Part shown: positions 11,380-24,802 of the stretch, in pieces
Layout of the letters: the number at the start of each line of letters is the position of its first letter
How positions within the stretch are numbered: position 1 is the first letter of the stretch
Origin: Diplolepis rosae
Taxonomy: Eukaryota > Arthropoda > Insecta > Hymenoptera > Diplolepididae
Assembly: GCA_030998225.1 (NCBI GenBank)
Contig: JAPYXD010000678.1
Location: 744,001 to 808,000, forward strand
Reading direction: 5' to 3'
DNA length: 64,000 bases
Made by a program: the position numbers and the translations under genes
Notes under the pieces: model-generated
The model's input: only the letters and a program-made list of their open reading frames with translations
The model's database searches: none
Told to the model about the DNA's origin: nothing

Positions 11380-11627
11380 ATCACCAAGTGATGTAGATGC
11401 TCATGGTAGAGCAAGTGTATTAAGAGATGGAGCTGCATTTCGTCCTGCATCTGCCCCGCACCCTCTTCTAATGGAGAATCACCTGTATCAATCGTTTACA
11501 CACCCTTCGGAAAATCCTACACACCCTCACACAGCTCCACATACACCAACGGAATTGGAGCGGGAACTGGAACGAGATCGGTCTGAGGAACGAGGAAATG
11601 GGGAGCATAGAGAGAGTGTTGCTGAAG
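11380..11627 (+). CDS. chinmo: chinmo exon: Ser/Pro/His-rich linker
   Basis: The acceptor ttttattag precedes the base completing the split arginine codon, then SPSDVDAHGRASVLRDG follows. The segment is histidine/proline-rich (HPSENPTHPHTAPHTPTELE) and ends in a charged stretch 'ELERDRSEERGNGEHRESV'. The donor gctgaag|gtataa leaves one base of the next codon. No known domain; predicted disordered. A longer open frame starting at 11,360 exists but its first codons are intron and acceptor sequence, so the exon boundary is preferred. Confidence 0.88.
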
Positions 11628-11866
11628 GTATAACACATATTTAATACATTTAAATATTATTAAAAGATAAGGTGACATGTTTGAGAACATGTATGCTATT
11701 ATATTGACCCATTTATTCATTTTTTGTTGTTTTGGAACAAAAAATGAATAAAAAATTATTAAAAGAGCTTCTAACCAAATATATTATTCTCAACAATTGG
11801 AGTTTTTTCAAATATTTATATGAGAAATGAAAGGAATTAATGTATGTATTGTAACTTTCTATAATA

Positions 11867-11878
11867 GTGTGCGTGCGC

Positions 11879-11922
<44 letters not shown>
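11867..11922. repeat. (CG)n/(TG)n alternating purine-pyrimidine tract
   Basis: About 55 bp of uninterrupted alternating GC then GT dinucleotides ends about 50 bp before the acceptor of the next chinmo exon. Such tracts can adopt Z-DNA under supercoiling (established knowledge); a role here is not shown. Confidence 0.9.
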
Positions 11923-11923
<1 letters not shown>

Positions 11924-11971
11924 GGTTTGATAATTTTGTTTAAAATTCGCCAATTATTTATAATATTATAG

Positions 11972-12250
11972 ATCTTCGAATAAAGCAAGAACCAGTTACA
12001 TTAAGTGATCGAGAGAGAGCTGACAAATTAGCAGAAAGGTTATCAAATGAGGTGTACCCAGGAAGAGGGTTCGAAGGAGGAACTTATGGTAACACTACGG
12101 ATCATATGCAACATGGAGTGCAACTAGGTCCTGGAATGGCTAATTTACCACCTGCTCATCCGCCTACTCCAGATTTGAGTCCTGCACCACCAACTCCTGC
12201 CATGTGGAATTCAAAAATAAACAAGGCTGGCACCGTCACCACACCTGATG
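11972..12250 (+). CDS. chinmo: chinmo exon: linker with a sumoylation-type motif
   Basis: After the acceptor attatag two bases complete an aspartate codon split from the previous exon. The frame then reads LRIKQEPVTLSDRERADKLA, later 'NLPPAHPPTPDLSPAPPTPA', ending TTPDG at the strong donor g|gtgagt. IKQEP fits the psi-K-x-E sumoylation consensus, common in transcription-factor linkers; modification is inference only. The exon is 279 nt and its last base joins GC of the zinc-finger exon to make glycine, so the phases close. A 10 kb intron follows. Confidence 0.88.
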
Positions 12251-12330
12251 GTGAGTAAGCACTTACATTATTATTATTGCAATGTCATTTGGCGATATAA
12301 AGAAGTGTTCCTGTAGAGAAAATGTCGAAC

Positions 12331-12405
12331 GCCTGTGTAGCTCAATATTGGTTAGAGCAGTCGACCGGCAATCGAAAGACTCGGGATCGAATCCCGGCAC
12401 AGTCG
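12331..12405 (+). repeat. tRNA-derived SINE-like sequence, copy 2
   Basis: Shares GCCTGTGTAGCTCA, 'GTCGACCGGCAATCGAAAGA' and a T arm (CGGGATCGAATCCCG) with the other two copies. The D-loop is altered by a short insertion. The acceptor arm pairs at six of seven positions (GCCTGTG with CACAGTC). A 3' tail (CCACAGAAAC, then TTCAAATTCTTT) is shared with the 34 kb copy and is followed by an AT-rich microsatellite, as expected of a SINE. It lies inside the chinmo intron. Confidence 0.65.
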
Positions 12406-12718
12406 AACGCCGCTCTTTATCCACAGAAACATTTCAAATTCTTTTTATTTTTATTATTATATCATACCATATATTATTATCATTATCATTATCATTATTA
12501 TTCAGGTAATTAATATTATACAATATAGTATATTTTGACATTATCTATGATTCTGTAAGACCGAAAGGAACATATCAAGTCACAGATTGTAGGACATGAA
12601 TGCGCCTTATTTATCGTATCCTTCAAGGTTTAAAAATGAGAATGAACTAAAGAACACATCGATCACTTCCTGATATTATGACTCATGAGTTCATTCAACT
12701 CTCGAAGACATGAGCGAT

Positions 12719-12959
12719 ACACTGAGACAAAAACTATTCAATTTATAGCAACAATGCTATTAACAACTGGCCCATGCTATCAAATCAATAGCATATTTAT
12801 TTAACGATTGCCAATATGATTGTTGTTAAAAATACCATATTGTTTTTAATGCATTGATTTAATAAGAGAATACATTTTATACTGCTCAATTAATCCTTGA
12901 CGATTTTCAGCATCAAGGATTAATTTTATTCGATCTGAACTAAAGTTTTTTCTCTGTGT
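12719..12959. mobile_element. MITE with ACACTGAGACAAAAAC-like termini
   Basis: The left end ACACTGAGACAAAAAC and right end GTTTTTTCTCTGTGT form imperfect inverted repeats about 240 bp apart. Internal complementary blocks include ATCCTTGA/TCAAGGAT near 12,893-12,925. It has no ORF. It is intronic in chinmo. Confidence 0.5.
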
Positions 12960-15900
12960 CGTAATTTATCTATAAAAACCCCACAATGCAGTTCTATATC
13001 AACTTTATTAAAATATAATATAAATCCTTATATAATTGTTCATTATTTAACGTTAGGTTGAGAGTAAATATTAGCACAAAAATGATTATTCTGTGGATTG
13101 AATACTATCAAGTTTTTCACGTGAACACACACACACCCACACCAGCGCGTTTTTCTGTTCATCCTATGCTAGGTTAATACAAAGAAAAAAATTAAATTTC
13201 ATTAATATCTTTCGCTGTGGCCAAAAAGTTTGAAAGCTTTAACTTTTACATTCTTGGAAAGACGACGTACACAGAATTATCATCCAGAGAAATCCCATTC
13301 TTAGATGTGCAAATTATTTACAAAAGATTCATAAAATTATTTGAAAATTTCTACATACACACATTTGTTTATTTAAGAATAAGTGAACTAAGGGTGTTTC
13401 TCACATAAGCTAATAACCAACAAATTTCATAGAATAACGCTTTTGATTTATTAGACAAAAAAATTCCCCACTTACTGAAAGAGACATGTTAAAAAAAATG
13501 ATGAAATTATTTTTTAGTGTTTCTTAAAGAATGTGAAACTACTTTTGAGTTATAAGTAGAAGTCAGGCTGCATCAAACAAATTCTAGGATAGAAAGTGCA
13601 GTTGACATATTTGTGCATATAAAAATGACGTTGCATCATTACGACCATATATAAAATTTCTCAATAATGTTACAATTCACTAAAAGTTTATTTATATTTT
13701 ACGATTATTTTTTCTCGACGTATTTTACATGAGTATAATTGGTAAATCGTTTGATACTCAGTTCTTTAGTAATGTTCTATTAGAAACGGTTACAGTCAAT
13801 TGCATTTTTTTTCATGATATTTACCTTTACTGACATGGGAAACATAATTGAAAAGTAGGCAGCGGTAGAATTGAGTGAACATTGACGGCATAGTTGCCGA
13901 TATTAATTCTTACGCATAAACAAAACACCTTAAAGAAAATTATAATTTTCATTGAATATTCATATGGAGTATTATTTATAAAATGAATAATGTTGCAAAA
14001 TTTTTGAAACCGCACTTTTATATGCAGTGAGGCATGAGTGGATAAGTAGGTCTAATTAAAAATAAGAGAATTTTTGACTGAATCTTATTTTTACTGATAG
14101 CGAGATACCTCACGTAAATTCACTTTAAATTACGATACGCTTATGCGCTCAGGTTTACGTTAGCGATATACAAAGAGGATGCAAGCAAGCAAGTAGGCTT
14201 GAGCAGACAAGAGAGCAAATGAGGAATGGTGCACAATCATTAGCACACCTTCTGCCTCACCAAGCAACTTCACAAAGCGTAACCAGTACATTTTTTTTCA
14301 CGCTACTATGCTTCTTGATTCAAGGGTGCCCGGTTCCCCCAATACATCTAATGTTTTCATGACAAATTTTTAACTACGTCTAAAGTAACTTCTTTTCATG
14401 CTTTTCATTCTTTCTACGTTAATAATCGAACTTTTTAAAATATTTTTTACTATCTTTACAGTCGTATCCTTTTCAAATCATCTATGTAATAAACGTAATA
14501 CAAATTAAACTTTTATAACGCTATAAGAAACTATTTCATTGTTAATTAACTTTACAGTAGATTGAAAACAAAATAGAATATGAATATTTAAAGAAGCAAG
14601 TACGTTGTAGGTCAAATAGACATTAACATTGAATTGTTTAGAACGTTAGATCCTTTTTTTATCTAATGGGATAACATTGAAGGAGAAAGGAAATTAGGTC
14701 TGATTGCATGCACCTTCATTAAAACATAAGACCATGTTCACTTGTACTAAACTATAGGTATAGTCACTGCAACGATCCGTCCTATGTATTGATCCATGGA
14801 GGGTCGACAATCTACCGTGCATTTTAACAGTAAACTAAATTAGACTTTTAAGCTTTGCGTCTTTTATTGTAGAGCTTGAAAAAAACATTTTTTTTTCAAT
14901 CCTAACTAATAGCAATAGCTTTATTAACATGAAAGCGTGATTTAATATAAAAATGAAGATAATGAAAGATTAAAAGTGCATAATGTAAATTGATTGCTCT
15001 TAGGCGCGTTACAGTATACCGATTATTACGATTGCATTCTCACACACATATCAAATATGTTTTTTATGATAATAAGAAAAAATACGTACTATTAGAAGTT
15101 AGTATGTACGCATGCGTAATGTGTGTCATATGTATATACTATAGCATTCATATAATGTATACAAATACTAGCAATGTCCTAACTCCTATTCAACATAGTA
15201 CGTTAGGACGAATCCGCATGCAATGCCGAATTCGGGTCACCAAATTATTCATGATAACGACTATAAAAGGCTCGCTTGACAAAGTGATAAAAGAACTAAC
15301 CTTTGGATAAAATAAAGTTTTTTCCCTTCAAAGATCGTATCATATAAGTCACGTGAAGACTCACAAAAAATTCACAAATTTTAACAAACATGCTTTACAA
15401 AAGAGTTATATACTTGCCTTGAAGTGGCATATTTATATTTCGAATGTAGTTATATACATATTATCAAGAAATCAAGTGAGTCAGCCGCAGTCTTGCAGCC
15501 AACCCGTGAACCTGCAATTGTCGCTGCAGGTTTACAAGTTACCCCAAAAATATCGGCTTTATCTTATTAAACGCAAATCAACCCCTATCAGTAAGAAAAT
15601 AAAATTATAAATTATTATTATTTTCATAAAACTTGGTTCCATTATTTTTTTTTACTGTAATCTTTATTATTTTGCAATTCACTGAGTAACCCTTATTTAA
15701 AATAGTATAGATACTAAATTCATAATGTATGAAAATAATGAATAGTCGATTACTAAAAAGAGTCTAAGTATAGTGCTAAAATGAAGCTATATATGTGGTT
15801 GCCTGACTAGTGAAATTAGTTCTTAAAATGGAGATGAGGAAATTACGTCACTCTGTTGCGAACTGTTTCGGTCATTACAATTATTTTCAATTTATTCCCA

Positions 15901-16901
15901 AGTGTTCAGAAATTCTTAGTGACACGAGATAGCGATAAATTAATTACATCACTCTGACATTAGTCGTAAATTCTTATATTTCTTCCGAAGTCTCTTTTAG
16001 ACTCTCGTCTAGTATCGTTTATTGGCATTCAGTTTTTTATTATTTTATACTTGAATTGCACATTAAAGTTGTTTGAAAAATTTCAAGCAGAGTGTCTTCA
16101 ATGTAATAGATGTAAATTAAATAAATTAACATGTATGTGAATTAATATGTCTGATAATAATTAAAGTTTTTTTTTGCTCTTGTTAATAGAAAATGTGCGT
16201 AGCTTCAAGTAATCATTTCGAAATATGTTAGACGATGTGATCTTTCGAAGGAATGACGTTTCGGATTTACATTTTGATGCAAACTTGATAAGGTCTGCAT
16301 AATAAAATGTATATTTATATACTTACGTGTTACAGGCATTACCTTGAATAAAATTCGAGACTGTATTTATTATATTTGTCCCGATACATAAATGCGATAG
16401 AAAATTGCCAAAATAAAATCATCTTAAAGATTTAATGTGATTAAATAAATATGATTGTATAAATATGTGAGCCCTTATTATTAACGTCTAGATGCTCGAT
16501 TAAATTGCGTGAGATTTAAAACAAGCATATATTTCTTGATTCTTGTACTGATTCTTCTTATTTTTCTCCTTTTGTTCTAACTTCTAAAGTCTAACTGTTA
16601 CCTTTTCCATAGGCGCTTCCACTATCTCAAATAAGGATCATTATCGTTAGGTTTAAAGGGTTTTAACAATTTATAAAGTTTTTTGAGAACCGAGTGGATT
16701 GCCGCGTACGATTATAAGATATATATATATATATATATGTACTTTCGAATGTACATACATATCTAGAATTTGAATATGCAAGTATACTCGAATTTTTCAG
16801 TATCTTTATTGTATGTCGGCATGATAGAAAGTATTGGACGCGTTCACAAGGGTGCGCCACCTGTTTGCCGCACGCAACAATCAATACGCCTACGAATAAA
16901 C

Positions 16902-17092
16902 AGAAAGAGAAAGAGAAAGAGAATGAGAAAGAGAAAGAGAAAGAGAAAGAGAAAGATAAAGACCAAAGGAAAAGAAAGAGAAAAATAAAAATAAAAAGGA
17001 GAGAGTGCGTGCATGCGTATAAAGGCGTGACTAAGTGCACGTGTATGTGTGTGCGTATGTGTGTGCGTATGTGTATGTGTGTGTGCAAGTGT
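16902..17092. repeat. GA-rich hexamer tract followed by (GT)n-rich tract
   Basis: Roughly 16,902-16,988 is an AAAGAG-type hexamer array and 17,035-17,092 is GTGTGC/GTAT-rich. All long frames crossing it are strings of Lys/Arg/Glu on one strand and Phe/Leu/Ser on the other, which is the translation of simple repeats. Confidence 0.85.
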
Positions 17093-20000
17093 CGGCAAAA
17101 GTTGGATTGTACTGAGTCGTTTGGTATGTTGGCATAGTACTTATACATTCGCTACGTCAAGTACGTGTAGGACTAGAGACCTCGAACTGTAGCCCACATT
17201 TTCGATGTTTGTCGACAGAGAATGCGACCGAGTGCGACTGAAGGACGTAAGATAAGGTGCTTCCAGATTTCAAATGCGCATTGATTCAAGTATCAATTTA
17301 ACATGCTCTGTCAAACCTCTTACCTCTTCATAATTACCCAATTACACAATTATTTTTTTCAACTTATCTCTTTATAATATCTTCTTCTTTCCTTCAAGTA
17401 TACATACTCGTATATATGAGGAAATTAATAAAATTGGTTATATTGATTACAGTATACACATATATTACGAGCTTAATTTTCTCACTTAACAAATTTATTG
17501 ATGTAATTAACAAATTAATAATTATTACTAATTTCTCTGAACCAAACGATACACTATAAATCTTTAAGTTGCATACATTGTTAGCTAATGTTATTTTTAA
17601 ATTGACATCATAAAATATGTAACGTATACATCCAAATGTTCGAAAGAATGACAAGGTGTCATTCAGTTACTTTTTTACGGAACTATTCTCGTTAATATTT
17701 CAAAAATAATTTTACTCCGTGTAAATATCTTGAAATGAAGAATCAATACAATTTACACTGGTAGTGTTGCTCCTATCTAAAATGTATTTGTCGATTTCTG
17801 CACTAGAATGAATTTATCAAGAACATTTTATTAATGCAAATATATTATATTATGCAAAATAAATCGAAGCAAACAATAAATTTGGCTAATTTTGACTGAT
17901 TTTATGATTTTAATAATCTGCAACTTTCTACAAGAACTGGGAAAAATTCTTTCAGAACTAAGGAAATAGAAAAGATCGTTTTATCTTATTCGGAAAGCTA
18001 TTTTTTAAAGTTAACCGATGTACATTTAGAACACAAATGTTAGAGGAGAAATGTTGTCATATTGATACTACAGGTGCACTTTATTTTTGTAATAATCTAT
18101 GTATCCTTGGTGAATGTAAACTATTGTTATTTCTGGAGGGTGGTAAAAATATATAAAAACTTCTGTTCTTACAATGTAGGTTTTCCATTCATTCCTCAGT
18201 TTATTTGTGAACTTGCATTAGGTTTTGTAATGCACTATTTCCTCTCCAAGTTATACTAAAGCTTACTGAATAAACTGTATTCTGTAGTGCCTAAGGATAA
18301 TCAGGATCTTTTCTAAGTTGATGGTTGAGAATGTGCGGAACATTGTGCAGGTTATGGTTTCCGTGGGTGATTATGAGTAATAGGGGTTGACTTCCCTTTG
18401 GTAAAAGTTGATAACCGAGAAGGACTTGCAGGTAAAAGAAAAGGAAGGGTGTTTGTAGATCCCTTAATTTTTGGTTTCAATATAAACGCAGGAGGCATTG
18501 ATTTTTCTTTCCACCCTGCACTCTCCTCCCATTTCCATTCTCATTCCTACTCCTACTCGTCTTCCTTATTATCCTCTTCCTTTTTCTCTTTCGCGATCCC
18601 TGATACTAGAGATTGCTACGCAGTTTGGTTGTCTCAATCTCGTCACTCTTATTTATTTAGATAACCTATCCAGTAAAAAATCGGAAAAATGTATTCAAAT
18701 AGCCAATATATTTTAAAAATTTTAGTTGTATATAAAAAGATAAATGTGTGTGCAAAAAATGAGAAAAATAATTAAACGGCTAATTTCTTTTTGAAGTAGG
18801 AAATGCGGAAGTCAATAACCGGAAGTGGCACGTGGTCTAATTTTCTAGAACGAGATGTTTTCGGTTGTGGTAGGGCTGCTTCACACATTCAATTAGGATA
18901 TTCGTATGTTTGAGCCATTCAGCTGATTTGAGAAGGCAAAAGGGTCAGGACTGTGTGGATGTTGCTGGTAGGGGAAGACCTTGGATGCTGAACCGTTTCG
19001 TAACATAACCTTCCTCTTCCACCGCCGCCCCGTATTCTCTCGTTTCTAGCTCCTAAGCTTCTCGGGTTCCTCTGCTTTCCTTATATACTGGAAGAAGCCC
19101 TTCGGCCAAACACGCACGATACGATGCGTCAACGAGTTGAAGGCCGAGTTCAAAATGCCATCTTTCTCAGATTCTTTTTTATAGAGCACTAATAATTCCA
19201 CAAATTTTCATAACTCGAAGTACAAATAATAAATGAATTCTGTAGCTAGTATTAGCAAATAAAATTCTGAATTTAATCTTTAAGGCCGCGAATCAACCAT
19301 ACCACATGACCAATTTTATCTAAAAGTTGATGCAAGATAACTTTTTTATTTCACAAAATATCTTGCTGAAAATTTGGAAAATACAACGGAAGAAGATGAA
19401 TAAACATCTGTAAATTTCGTTTGAGTGAAAATATTGTAAAATATCTTCAAATTTTTTTCAAAATTTCTACTGAAAATAAGTTAACAAAATAAGCTTTGTT
19501 ATGTTTTCTAAATTTTCAAAAATATGTTCTGTAAATTAAAAAATTATCTTACACGAAGGAATTAATATATCATTTAGTTACGTGGTCCAATTAATCGATG
19601 GCTTTACCGTTGATTTTTATCTATTCAATATAACTATATACGAGATTAGTTTTTTATCTTGAAACATCGAAATATTTCAAGAAATACGCTTGTTACAAAA
19701 AGATGTTTCATGTTAAAAAAACCCACCCTTTATAAAGATAGTGGTTTTTATAGAAGAATATAGTTATCGCACATATTGATTAAAGGGCTATATTCGAACG
19801 AAAATAATAAACTGCTCTGATGGTGAGTACGGCAGGGCCCAGAGTATCAAAAATGGTTTATGCTGGGAATCTGAAAATGTGACATCTTGGGAATAAAGAC
19901 TATCACTACAGCAGTATTTTTAAAGAACGATCTTTGAAGTATATAATTGTCATCCATAAATTCTCATGAACAATATTTTTTAATCAGTCGATCATTGTTC

Positions 20001-20687
20001 TTCTAAGTATTACATTTCAAAATAGCAAGTAAGAGCAGAAACGAGTGAAAACACGTTTACTTCTGCTTCATGATTTAAATCACAGAATTGAATAAGTTGA
20101 AAAAAGAATCAGATTTAAGTATTAGATGCATTAAAAATGTGGTTACTTTGGCTTTTATCAGAGCGAAAGTTATTATTGTAAGTAATTATTTATGTTAGAC
20201 TTCAATAATTTACCTTTCTTCTCTCTCTTAAAATATGCTTGACTTTATTAGCTATTTTTGTTGTCACGCAAGAGGAAAACGAAATTGTGTAGAAAAATTA
20301 TTAAAATATTGACTTGCATGTTTGCTAAATTCAGCCATATGGGGATGATAAGTACGATTTATATTAGGTGTTACAGATCTCATCTCTCTCTAGAAAGAAA
20401 TCGTTTCTCTTTTTAGAAATGTGATCACGTTGGTTATTCACTTCCTGGCGCCTATTTTATGTGTACTACTTAGAAATTTCTATCCTAGATCCATATACCC
20501 TCAGGATATTTCTCATCTCAACTGATCCATTCCGTTTCTTACTCCTTCTTGCTTTCGGGCTACGAATATTCTCTCCTATGTTCTACGGCCTCCTCCACAC
20601 ACTCCACCCCCTTTCTCTACATCGACATGTTCACGACCCGCCTTTGTTCGCTGGCCATCCTTTGTGAATTTCATAGTCAGCTGCACG

Positions 20688-20741
20688 AAACCAACGAAAC
20701 CAACGAAACCAACGAAACCAACGAAACCAACAAAACCAACC
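20688..20741. repeat. Short tandem repeat, 9-bp unit
   Basis: About six copies of a GAAACCAAC unit, the last with one substitution. Translated as a run of Asn-Glu-Thr triplets in one frame; not a protein. Confidence 0.85.
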
Positions 20742-21362
20742 ACCGGACCCATTTACTTTTCTAGGATGTCCAATTCTATTTTTAAGTGGCATCCAGCATG
20801 AGAAAGACGAACAAGATACTGCTGTTTACACATAAAGGCATATTTACATCGACAGGGTGACAGTACAACCTGCGGAAGAATCCATGCTAAAGCTGCTGGA
20901 GTATAACTTTTGCATGTGCCTTGAATACACGTACCTGATTCTATGAAGTAACTTCCGCTTACGCGTGCTGATTACCAGCACGAGCGATCTTTTTCCTTTT
21001 TTTTTTTCTTTTCTTTCTCTTGCCGTGTTTAGTAAGCATCGTAAACAGAACTATTATAGATTTCCGTTGATTCCTTCGTCTTCATGGAGATTGCGATATT
21101 CGCTTGGGAAAACAGCAAAGTCGTTTCTAGAAAAAGAAAGTTGTTTTCTATATTGATTTTTTGCTTGATTCCGAATAGACAGAATATATGATATACGTAT
21201 GTGATTGCGCAAAAGTGAAATTCTTGATAAAAATTGGCATGTACTTGTGCATTACTTCCATGTATGATAAATAATGTTTCAAGACATCCAGAATTCAGTA
21301 ATAGCATTGAGAATTTGTAAGAAAGTGTATTTTGCATAAATATTATAGTACATATACATATA

Positions 21363-21508
21363 CAGGTTGACCCATTTTAATCTTTAATTCCAATTATCTT
21401 GTTGGAAAAGTAAGATAGAAAGAAACTTTTTTATGAAATGTTTTTTCTCCATATTGCTTTTCCAACAATATAATTGTGATTAAAGATTAAAATGGGTTGG
21501 TTACCTTG
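21363..21508. mobile_element. Short MITE-like hairpin in the chinmo intron
   Basis: CAGGTTGACCCATTTTAATC at the left and its approximate reverse complement ending at 21,508 enclose further complementary blocks (TTGTTGGAAAAG/CTTTTCCAACAA), so about 60-nt arms surround a 40-nt loop. No coding potential. Confidence 0.6.
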
Positions 21509-22288
21509 TATTTATATATATATATATATATGATAGTTTTAAGGTAAAAATTAGATGGCTTATCTGTGGTTTAAAATCTTATGAGATTTAAGGTATGTTT
21601 ATGTAAATGCGCAACGTGGAAACAGCTATAGGCCTGCAACACGTGCGTCGAAACCTTGAGATGAGGCCAGGAATGCTAAGGAAGCGTGTGTAAGAAAGAA
21701 ACGTGGCCTGTGAAGAATAGACCTTTAGGCGATGACTTAATCGCGTTAGAGGGAACTAAATTAGTTAACGTTTGAGGATGGCCTTGCAAGCGCTAATAAA
21801 CGAGAAGGCATTGGCCCGCGTCATGTCGTTCTGAATTTCGTATTACTTCTGCGAAGGGCCCAAAGGTCCCGGCAGCAGTTATACCAGTTATTGGCTGTGC
21901 AGATAATTCAATGAAGCGGATCTTCCAGAGGTGTGAATATACTATGGGAGGTCCAGTCTATCATTCTCTAAGATAAATTGCTTTTCCATTATACTATACC
22001 TCATGACGACGACAATTCAACTCTTTCTTCATAGAGTATTATTGTTTTCAGATTGATAATTATAAATTATTTTCAACAAAAATTCATGGTCAAAGACCTA
22101 CTGATTCTTTAAGTCTGAATCAGTGAAACATATTAAGAATGAGCGGATATTCACTGATTAAAATTTTAAGTGCTTTTATTTTCACAATAATGAATGTGTT
22201 ATATAAATAAATTGTATTAAATATAGTTAATTAGCTATTTTAAAAAATTTATTAAAGTGTAACTAAAATGATAATTCTTTTTTTTCAG

Positions 22289-22521
22289 GCAAGAAGCTTA
22301 AGTGTCCCTTTTGTGAGAGACTTTACGGCTATGAAACGAATTTGCGGGCTCATATAAGGCAACGTCACCAGGGCATTAGAGTTCCATGTCCATTTTGCAC
22401 TCGGACCTTCACTCGAAATAACACGGTGCGGCGACATATTGCGCGGGAGCATAAGACGGAATTGAGTTTAAAGGCTTTCCAACAAGCAAATCATTCGGTC
22501 TCCGATACGGTACCCCAGTAG
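22289..22521 (+). CDS. chinmo: chinmo terminal exon: two C2H2 zinc fingers and stop
   Basis: After acceptor tttttttttcag, GC completes a split glycine codon. The frame then encodes two C2H2 fingers of the form C-x2-C-x12-H-x4-H: the first within CPFCERLYGYETNLRAHI, the second within CPFCTRTFTRNNTVRRHI. A short tail (TELSLKAFQQANHSV) and SDTVPQ end at TAG (22,519-22,521). The fingers would bind DNA in the nucleus, with the BTB domain mediating dimerisation. A BTB domain with exactly two C-terminal fingers and this finger sequence supports Chinmo rather than Broad, Tramtrack or Abrupt. The five exons join to 409 complete codons plus the stop with every phase matching, so the gene looks intact over the part seen. 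Confidence 0.92.
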
Positions 22522-24689
22522 CGCAATGGATACCAAAGGATGCAGTAGCTCAGCGCTGCGCCTGGGTCCACAATGATAAGCGATTACTACAGTGACCTGC
22601 GAGTGGCGAATCATAAACGTCCCCTCATTACCCACTTCCTTTATACGTTAACGTCAATTTCAACGTCAACGTCAACTGCCCTTCCCCACATTGTCCACGA
22701 GTCTCCAGAATCTTCTTCAAAGTTAATCACAACTCTTAAACTAGAGAAGGTTAATCTGGGAATAGAAGGGGTATTATACGAAGCTTAGTTATTTAAGATC
22801 GTAAAAGAAAAAGAAAAAGAAGATGAAGAAGAAGAAGAAGCTGCAATTTTTGAGGCTCGTTGGAACGCAGCAAACACAAAACTAGTCAATGAAAGTGCAA
22901 CGGTCAAGTATAATGATTATTATCTATACTATATAGATAAAGAAGATGAGAAATAAGAAAAAGTTAATAAGTAGTGCATAAAGAGAGAAATCAAGTAGCA
23001 CTTATTATATTCGTAGAGAGCGTCTGAGCGAGAAAATGTGTGCGTGAGATGAACAAAATACAAGAAGACGGAGCAGAAAAGCAAATCAACTCAGGTTATA
23101 TAGATATTATAAGAAAAGAGGTTTTATAAACTTGGAACAGTACACTCATAACTAATATAAAGTGTATGGTATTCGAGATATAGAAGAGAGCGAGGTAAAA
23201 TAGTCAACTACTGCTCCAGCGTTACCGAACCATTAAATACAAGACTACAAATATCCCCTGCCACTGATACTACGTTATGTCTTTCATTACGTAGTCAATA
23301 TTGTCAATCATAGTTCTAAATATTACTGTTGAAAACTGAGCCTAGAATCGAGATAGATTTGAATATAGATTTTACTTTTTAAGTTACTTATTCACGCATA
23401 GTGCCAAAAAATACACAACTTTTTATACCGAATCAATTTTATAAAGGTACAGTTACAATTACGTTGAGAATATAATGATTAAATATCTACTTCTATGCGA
23501 AACTATTCCCTAGTGAGAATGAGTAAATACAGTTGTGGAGTTGTACACTCTTGCCAGGTCTAAGAACTTTCGGAGAGCACGTCTTAGCAACATATAATAA
23601 GTACGCTTTCCTTTGTATCAATCTTTCAAAGAGATATTCAGTAGTTGAAAAACAAATGAAATAAATTCAACTAATCAACTCCATCAGTGCATATTATTAT
23701 ATTTTTATTTTTATATGCCGTATCAGACTGGTGATAAATCAAATTTACATAGATAAAGCCGTGTACAAATAATCCATGACTGAATATCTCTTTGCGAGAT
23801 TTTACTAAGACTGAGATCTACCGCACAAGCCTGATGATACTGAAATGTGATTAAGAATTACGTAACTACTTTTAAGAGACTCAATTCCTTGCGTGTTCTC
23901 CGAGAAGTTGGTGTCATGGTGAGCTATTACATATAACAGAACAATAAGCGATATCATTTTGTTAACTATTTACAATGTTTAATACAGCGGATTTTTGTCC
24001 GCAGCAATAGAGTCGAGAAAGTAGTAGAAGAGAGGTTGTCGACTATCAGAAATATTTTATATTTAACAAGTGCAAAACTTGTAGCCGGTAATAATGCGAT
24101 AAATGCGATAAAACACCGTGATGAGTAACTACATGTAATATAACTATAGTTAAATACTCCTAGTCAGGATGGCACTCGCGATATTATATTGTTGCAGTAT
24201 TTACACATTTTACAGATTTTTCTCATTTTTTGTTACAGAAGTTTAAAGAATTATTACACAACGATATGCCTATAGTAAGTTTATCAAAGACAATAGTGAA
24301 GATAGAGGATTATTTAATATTTAAAAATACATACTCTATAATGATTTAACGCGCATAATCAGAGTCAGAGCTCGGTGAACGGATTTATTTTTACAATTTT
24401 TCACTCACGGACATGTCTCTTGAATATATTTTTATTTGTTTAATATCATTTATCATGAAACTTGTTGACATTTATTTACTATATCCAATTTACTCAATGC
24501 TTCAAAGTTTTTCATTAAATCTGTCACATATATCTATGTATCTTAAAAACGCATATTTTTTAACGTTACACAAATATTCTTCTTGTCTGTTTATAAAAAG
24601 CGCAAATAAAATGTATTTTAAGCATGTACATGTCCGATGTCCGTACTCATAGTTGATACACGTATTAGAAACGCGTATAATAATAGTAT

Positions 24690-24690
24690 A

Positions 24691-24740
<50 letters not shown>

Positions 24741-24741
24741 G
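24690..24741. repeat. (AAT)n microsatellite
   Basis: About 50 bp of near-perfect AAT/ATA trinucleotide repeat within the putative chinmo 3'UTR. Confidence 0.9.
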
Positions 24742-24802
24742 TAATAATGATAATAGTCATTGTAACGCAAATTTGCGCATTTTTGCCAAAACTATGAGTA
24801 TC

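Larger units (their letters stand above)
12251..22288 (+). other. chinmo: Large chinmo intron
   Basis: This interval joins donor g|gtgagtaag to acceptor tttttttttcag. It contains a SINE-like copy, two MITE-like elements and several simple repeats, listed separately. Blocks of higher GC near 18,820-19,150 and 21,600-21,960 stand out from the AT-rich background and are candidates for regulatory DNA. Other translated frames here (for example in the GA-rich tract near 16.9 kb) come from simple sequence and are not genes. Confidence 0.75.

Noticed and set aside
16663..17148. 161-codon reverse-strand frame and overlapping frames
   Set aside because: Translation of GA-hexamer and GT-rich simple repeats.
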